A stretch of 64,000 nucleotides of DNA from positions 42,468-106,467 of the forward strand of contig JAKQSZ010000009.1 of assembly GCA_029569475.1 (NCBI GenBank), given 5' to 3'. Made by a program: the position numbers and the translations under genes. The stretch comes from Candidatus Eiseniibacteriota bacterium (GTDB taxonomy: Bacteria > Eisenbacteria > RBG-16-71-46 > CAIMUX01). The notes beneath the pieces are model-generated. The model ran no database searches. It was not told where the DNA came from and worked only from the letters and a program-made list of their open reading frames with translations. Numbering within the stretch: position 1 is the first letter of the stretch; each line of letters begins with the position of its first letter. Below, in pieces: positions 59,565-64,000 of the stretch.

Positions 59565-62500
59565 TCAGTGGATCAGGGTGACCTTCCTGACCTCGCTCTG
59601 CCCCGCGGACTCGAGCCGCAGGAAGTACAACCCCGCCGGGATCGGCCGCCCCGCTTCGTCCCGCGCCGCCCAATGGAGGCGGTGAACTCCCGCCGGCATG
59701 GAGCGCTGGATCAACGTGGCTGCGAGCTTGCCATCCACATGGTAGAGGCGTAGCGCGACGTCTCCACCCTGGGACAGCGCGAACTCGATGGTCGAGCCGG
59801 CGCCGGAGCCGAACGCCGGGTTCGGGGCGAGACGCTCGATGCCGAAGCGCGGCGCCGAGGAGGTCGGTTCGAGAGAGGTCGGGGACCGGCCGCTCTCGAT
59901 GGAGAGATCATCCAGGGCTGCCTCGACACAGGAGTCGTTGCCCTCGTCGCTGGCGATGAAGCGGAGGCGGACTCGCGACGTGAGCTGGATGTAGTTGGAG
60001 AGGTCGAACTCCATCCGGACCCAGCTATTGGCGCTCTCCGAGGTGTTCTCGAGGTTGACCCAGGTGGCGCCGCCGTCGGAACTGACGTCCACCTGCCAGA
60101 AGTCCTCGTTCGGATTCTGCGCCAGGTTGTTCGTATACCAGCGCCAGTAGACGAGGCGAGGCTCCACCGCCTGCGTCAGGTCGTAGATGGGAGAGGTCAG
60201 CGTCGTCCGTCCACCGTCGACGTCGCCCTGGTTGGCGGGCGCGCCGATGCCTCCCTGCTTGGTCACGAAGCAGGCGACGCCCTCGGGGGTGTGATCGTCC
60301 TCGGTCTGGGCCGGCTGCCCGTAGACGTAGGTTCCGATCGGATCCACCCGCACCCAGAGCCCCTGGGTGGCGTCGTCGCCGGGCGCGCCGACGGTCCAGA
60401 AGGAGTCGGCCTCGAAGAGCTCTTCCACGAGCGAGGCCACGCGCACTTCGAATCCGGCGGCGAGGGTCTGGCCGCACCAGGTCACCACGGAGAGATCGAA
60501 GCGGATCATCGCTTCCGTCGGCATTGCCGGATCGAGAACCGCCTGGAAGGGCGGAGAGAGCTCCGATTGTCCCGCGGCCGGCACGAGCGGGACGCCCGCC
60601 TCGGCGGTGAGCATCCCGACCAGAGGCTCCGTCGAGGAGAGGGTCGCCTGCACCTCGCGCGCTCCGTCGGAGCCGGTGTTTTCCAGGACGACACGGACCT
60701 GGAAGACCTCCCCGGGGGACAGCTTGCCGTTGCCGTCGCCGGTCACGGTGTCGTCAAAGGTCCAGGAGTGCAGAGTCAGGACGGGCGCATGAAGGAGGAC
60801 ATCGAAGGCCCCGTCCCAGGGGGTGTGGCCACCGCAGGCCATCTGCACCTGGAAACAGGCCACGTCCAGGTCGGCGATGCCCAGGGGGACGCGGATGAGG
60901 AGGTCGTCGGAGTTGGTCCCGTCGCTCTCCGGCTCGATGGTGCCGTAGGAGGCGACGCCGTCCGCGATCTCGATCCGCGGGTCGGCGCAGCTCAATGTGA
61001 CCACGGTGTTGGGCGCGGGCGCGTGCCCGACATTGCGGAGGGTGACGCGAAGCTGGACCGTCTCGCCCATGTCGGCCTGTCCGTCCCCGTCGCCGAAGCT
61101 GCCGCCGTCCTGGTCATCGTCGATCTCCGTGGCCGACCAGGTCAGCCAGGGCTGCTGGCCGGGGTCGACCGTCATCGTCCCGGTGCCCGGGCGGTAGGCG
61201 GGCTTCACCGCCTTGATCCGCAAGGGGGCGATGTCGGCGGGCTGCGGCGTGAGCGTGACCTGCCCCTGGTAGTTGGTGGTTCCGGTCACGCAGACGGAGA
61301 GGTCGTCCGTGTAGATGGTGACGGTCGCCTGCGGAACCGGGAAGCTGCCCGAACGCACGGTGATGGTCGTCGGACCCTGCCCCATGACGTAGGTGCCGGC
61401 GTAAGAAACCGTCAGCGGGCTGACGTAGTTGTTCCACTGCGGCATCGCCGGGTCGCCCAGCAGGCAGAGCTCGTAGTGGCACCAGCGATTCCAGGGGTCC
61501 ATCTGCCAGACGACATCGATCTTGGAGTCCACGTTGGCATCCCCGACCAGCGTGATCCCTTCCCCGTAGACCGCGTCGACGAACTCACGGTCGTAGTGCT
61601 GCGAGGGGCCGATGTCGTAGCCGGGGCAGTACCAGCCGTAGCGGGTGTTGCCGAGGAAGGCCACCGCGCAGTTGTCGTCGAGGGTGAAGGCCTCGGAGAT
61701 CGCCTGGCTGCCGCCGTTGTCGAAGTTGTTGGAATAGCACCCCTGGGTCGACATGAAGGCATAGCTGTGGGTGACGCCGTCGTTGGTGAAGCGGGCCGCG
61801 TCGGGGTTGGACATCTTCATCCCGTACGTCGTGTTGGCGTGCCCGAGGTGGTGGCTGGTGGGATAGCCGGAGTTGAACAGGGCGATGACGTCCCCGCTGC
61901 CCCACTCGTAGCCGGGTCCGTCGCAGAGCATCTGCTTCTGGAATCCGTCCGGGTACCCGGAGGTGCAGTAGCCCCAGTCGCAGCAGTAGTCCTTCACGTC
62001 ATCCATGTAGATGCAGGCGTAGGTCGGCACGTCGTCCATCCGTTCGCCGAGGAAGAGGGCCTTCTGCAGCTCGGCGACGACGGGATCCTCGGCATACATG
62101 GAGTTCTTGTGCATCCATTTCGCCAGGTCGGCGGGTGTGCGCGCGGTGATGCGGCCCGCCGCAAGCTCGCCCGCGAAGTCCTCCTCGCCGGGCTCGCCCC
62201 AAAGCTCGTCGAGGTCGGTGTTCCAGTTGCCGTCCAGCGCTTCGTAATAGCAGTCGCCGGGGAAGGCGTCGATGGTGCCCCCGGCGTCGACGTAGAGGTT
62301 GCGCACCGGCACCGCGTCGGAGTCGCCGCCCAGCATCAGGTACCGGGTGCCCCACGTGTTGAAGGCGTCGATCACGAAGTTGCGCAGCCGCTCGGCAGAG
62401 TCGAGACCCGGATAGAGGTCCGTGATCTCCTCGATGAGCATGATCTTGGTCCGCCAGCCACGGCTCGACTCATAGACGGCCAGACCGTGGTAGGCCTCGG

Positions 62501-63257
62501 CCATCCCCGCGGTGGTCACGATGACGTACGGGTAGTTGTCGGGGTCGATCCGATGGTTCGCGACGGGGGCGGCACGCGATCCCGTGTAGCCGTCGAGGGC
62601 CTCGGGGTTGGCCACCATCGACCGGAGCCTCTCCACCGTCGCCGCATCGCGCCGGAGATTGGGAAGCGAGGCCGGATCGGCGCCGGGGGCGAGTTCGGTG
62701 TCGATTTCCAGCCGCACGCGCTCGTAGGACGTCAGCAGCCCGGAGAGAGGGTGATACGCGACCGGATAGACGCGCAGGTAGGCGATCTTGTGCCCCCAGG
62801 AGGTCTGCTCCGTAACGAGCCGCGCCGCCTCGGGCGGGTAGGACGCATCGCTTTGGTAGACCGAAGGCTCCGCAAGAGTCGGGGGAAACGGGCCCGGGTC
62901 GCTGATCGGCCGCGGGGTGACCGCGTGCGCCACGACATGGTGACCCGTCAGCGTGCTCGGCGACGACGCGACCGCGCGAACCGCGGTGACGCGGTGGCCC
63001 GGGGGTAGGAGAACAGCCGCGCGACGCGCGGGGAGCAAGGGGAGGCCGGGCTCGTTGAAGGTCGCACACCCGGGTGATCGCACGACGACGCTCCCCTCCG
63101 CCGCGGGCGCCAGCTCGGGCGAATCGAAGTCGTACTCCAGGACGATCCGTTCCGCCGTTGCCGTTGCCGGGACAATCGCGAGCGCGAGCGCGAACGCGAA
63201 CACAAACGATGGAACGGTTGCGACTCCACGGAACCGAAGAGTTCCCCTGCTTCCCAT
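59565..63257 (-). CDS. Secreted C25 (gingipain-like) cysteine protease with FlgD-type tail
   Basis: 1230 residues from ATG 63257 (TGGAGGCCGACC). Signal peptide (VFAFALALAIVPATATA), gingipain-type propeptide (to about 220), catalytic domain with His in HLGHANTTYGMKM (about 472) and Cys in STQGCYSNNFDNGG (about 506). Then Ig-like domains, a ~190-residue beta module (about 965-1135; VGAPGDDATQGLWVRVDPIG, FWQVDVSSDGGATWVNLENT) shared with the M36-like protease, and a C-terminal FlgD/T9SS-like domain ending VTLIH. Members of this family are cysteine proteases exported across the outer membrane in Bacteroidota. Here no T9SS gene is seen. Works with the other exported proteases. Confidence 0.88.
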   Translation of the reverse strand: MGSRGTLRFRGVATVPSFVFAFALALAIVPATATAERIVLEYDFDSPELAPAAEGSVVVRSPGCATFNEPGLPLLPARRAAVLLPPGHRVTAVRAVASSPSTLTGHHVVAHAVTPRPISDPGPFPPTLAEPSVYQSDASYPPEAARLVTEQTSWGHKIAYLRVYPVAYHPLSGLLTSYERVRLEIDTELAPGADPASLPNLRRDAATVERLRSMVANPEALDGYTGSRAAPVANHRIDPDNYPYVIVTTAGMAEAYHGLAVYESSRGWRTKIMLIEEITDLYPGLDSAERLRNFVIDAFNTWGTRYLMLGGDSDAVPVRNLYVDAGGTIDAFPGDCYYEALDGNWNTDLDELWGEPGEEDFAGELAAGRITARTPADLAKWMHKNSMYAEDPVVAELQKALFLGERMDDVPTYACIYMDDVKDYCCDWGYCTSGYPDGFQKQMLCDGPGYEWGSGDVIALFNSGYPTSHHLGHANTTYGMKMSNPDAARFTNDGVTHSYAFMSTQGCYSNNFDNGGSQAISEAFTLDDNCAVAFLGNTRYGWYCPGYDIGPSQHYDREFVDAVYGEGITLVGDANVDSKIDVVWQMDPWNRWCHYELCLLGDPAMPQWNNYVSPLTVSYAGTYVMGQGPTTITVRSGSFPVPQATVTIYTDDLSVCVTGTTNYQGQVTLTPQPADIAPLRIKAVKPAYRPGTGTMTVDPGQQPWLTWSATEIDDDQDGGSFGDGDGQADMGETVQLRVTLRNVGHAPAPNTVVTLSCADPRIEIADGVASYGTIEPESDGTNSDDLLIRVPLGIADLDVACFQVQMACGGHTPWDGAFDVLLHAPVLTLHSWTFDDTVTGDGNGKLSPGEVFQVRVVLENTGSDGAREVQATLSSTEPLVGMLTAEAGVPLVPAAGQSELSPPFQAVLDPAMPTEAMIRFDLSVVTWCGQTLAAGFEVRVASLVEELFEADSFWTVGAPGDDATQGLWVRVDPIGTYVYGQPAQTEDDHTPEGVACFVTKQGGIGAPANQGDVDGGRTTLTSPIYDLTQAVEPRLVYWRWYTNNLAQNPNEDFWQVDVSSDGGATWVNLENTSESANSWVRMEFDLSNYIQLTSRVRLRFIASDEGNDSCVEAALDDLSIESGRSPTSLEPTSSAPRFGIERLAPNPAFGSGAGSTIEFALSQGGDVALRLYHVDGKLAATLIQRSMPAGVHRLHWAARDEAGRPIPAGLYFLRLESAGQSEVRKVTLIH

Positions 63258-63302
63258 GGTCGGCCTCCAGGTATGCGGCTCGAAGTGACACAACTCATAT
63301 CA

Positions 63303-63308
63303 ATTATA
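63303..63308 (-). promoter_or_regulatory. -10 box for the C25 protease gene
   Basis: A perfect TATAAT on the minus strand about 45 bases before the ATG at 63257, in an AT-rich patch. The -35 position (63326-63331, CCGTGA) is poor. Confidence 0.4.
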
Positions 63309-63527
63309 GCATGATGGGGCTGTGCTCACGGGGACGACTTGAGGTGGGTGGCAGGCGGAGATCGGGAGGACGGCGCGTCGTCGCTCCAGATGCTGGTTCC
63401 CTGGGACCGGGCTGGTTGCGAGTTCCTCGAACAGCCGACAACCTGCGGTTCCTGATCACCGGGTTTGACGTGGCGTAACCGGGGTGCCGGCGGTGGCCGG
63501 ATGGTCTTGCTGAGCAGGAGGGCGGCA

Positions 63528-64000
63528 TCAGGGCGTGCTGCCGGGTTGGGTGGGCGCACCTTTTGATCGGCCGTACGCCCTGGCACCGGCGTACCCCGGA
63601 CCGCAGACGAGCTTCTCGCCGTAGAAGACCCAAACAGGACCGCGGCGTGACGAGCCGGGCTCTATCGGGCCGAGACCTATCCCGAACTCATAGGTCAACG
63701 CGTGCGGCGCCTCGCCCGTGATCCCAAGATGCTCCTCGTGCACCTGCCTATGGTGGCCGTGACAGACCGTCGTGCGATTGGACCGGGCGTTGCTCCCTCC
63801 CTGCGAGCGAAAGACCATGTGATGGACCTCCAGCGACGCCCGGCGGCTGCACCCGGGGACGGTGCAATGGCAGCGGTCCCGCTCGAGAATGAGGCGTTCC
63901 GTGGGCTCGGTCTCCGGGTCGGTGTTCTCCCAGACAGAGGTCGCTTGCGCCAGCAGAATCATGGCTGCCGTCCAGACGGGTACCGGTTCCGTGTAGGAAG
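63528..64000 (-). CDS. HNH endonuclease-domain protein (DUF222-type), partial
   Basis: The frame is open to the window edge, so the N-terminus (usually a long DUF222 helical region) is missing; 157 residues are visible. The HNH domain is clear: RDRCHCTVPGCSRRASLEVH, then HMVFRSQGG and NRTTVCHGHHRQVHE, with zinc cysteines and the catalytic His pair. The end (GPVWVFYGEKLV) also fits the DUF222-HNH family. These proteins occur in many copies in some high-GC genomes and may act as selfish or defence nucleases. An internal ATG at 63962 is not taken as the true start. Confidence 0.75.
   Translation of the reverse strand, partial: SYTEPVPVWTAAMILLAQATSVWENTDPETEPTERLILERDRCHCTVPGCSRRASLEVHHMVFRSQGGSNARSNRTTVCHGHHRQVHEEHLGITGEAPHALTYEFGIGLGPIEPGSSRRGPVWVFYGEKLVCGPGYAGARAYGRSKGAPTQPGSTP

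Overview
The window is about 64 kb of high-GC DNA (many ORF third positions are G or C) with densely packed genes on both strands. No rRNA, tRNA, IS element, prophage or CRISPR array is visible. The mix of features suggests an uncultured Gram-negative lineage of the FCB-affiliated type (Eisenbacteria or Krumholzibacteria-like): large secreted proteases with a FlgD-type C-terminal beta domain, PEP-CTERM proteins, Cys-rich GACC repeat proteins, an archaeal-type (type II) GAPDH, and a DUF222-type HNH protein. This assignment is inference, because no rRNA is present to test it.

Layout. 1-2.6 kb holds a pair of M16 peptidase-fold genes (the second lacks the zinc motif) and a degenerate cupredoxin. 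2.6-10.9 kb (minus strand) holds trpS, a membrane alkaline-phosphatase-superfamily protein and the phosphate uptake genes pstB-pstA-pstC-pstS, with a radical SAM/SPASM gene upstream. 11-28 kb holds a phosphatase-superfamily protein, an M36-like secreted metalloprotease, two membrane glycosyltransferase-like proteins, an OsmC protein, a type II GAPDH and two M1 aminopeptidase paralogues fused to a GATase-like and a FlgD-like domain. 28-34.9 kb holds an omega-like RNA polymerase subunit, an HtrA protease, a NUDIX hydrolase, a ferredoxin, the queuosine precursor genes queE-queC-queD, a peroxiredoxin-fold secreted protein and a YbgC thioesterase.

35-42.7 kb is a respiratory cluster: two non-lipoylated GcvH-like proteins, a HybA-like 4x[4Fe-4S] protein, a HybB/NrfD membrane protein, a histidine kinase with two periplasmic c-type heme motifs, an NtrC-type sigma-54 activator and an archaemetzincin. 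Two FNR/DNR-like palindromes precede it. 42.9-45.2 kb has two PEP-CTERM proteins around a DUF454 protein. 45.5-52.1 kb is a heavy-metal efflux block: a Cys-rich small protein, a Cys-motif lipoprotein, an RND adaptor with the same motif, an RND pump and a TMEM163-like transporter. 52-55 kb has a triple-PAS kinase and, divergently, a beta-carbonic-anhydrase-family gene. 55.5-63.3 kb has a giant GACC-repeat protein and a gingipain-like C25 protease. The window ends in a truncated HNH gene.

The strongest new-looking signals are three. First, a poly-cysteine leader ORF with a mutually exclusive antiterminator and terminator sits directly before the carbonic-anhydrase-family gene. This reads as a complete cysteine-sensing attenuator, so the enzyme may belong to sulfur metabolism (for example COS chemistry). 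Second, a short C-terminal motif, T-W-G-x-I-K-x-[LI]-[FY], is shared by three otherwise unrelated exported proteins, alongside FlgD-type and PEP-CTERM tails. Third, the oxygen- or NO-type-box-controlled GcvH-like/HybA/HybB/heme-kinase cluster has no catalytic subunit in the window. Short degenerate tandem repeats (19-39 bp) also recur at gene edges throughout.
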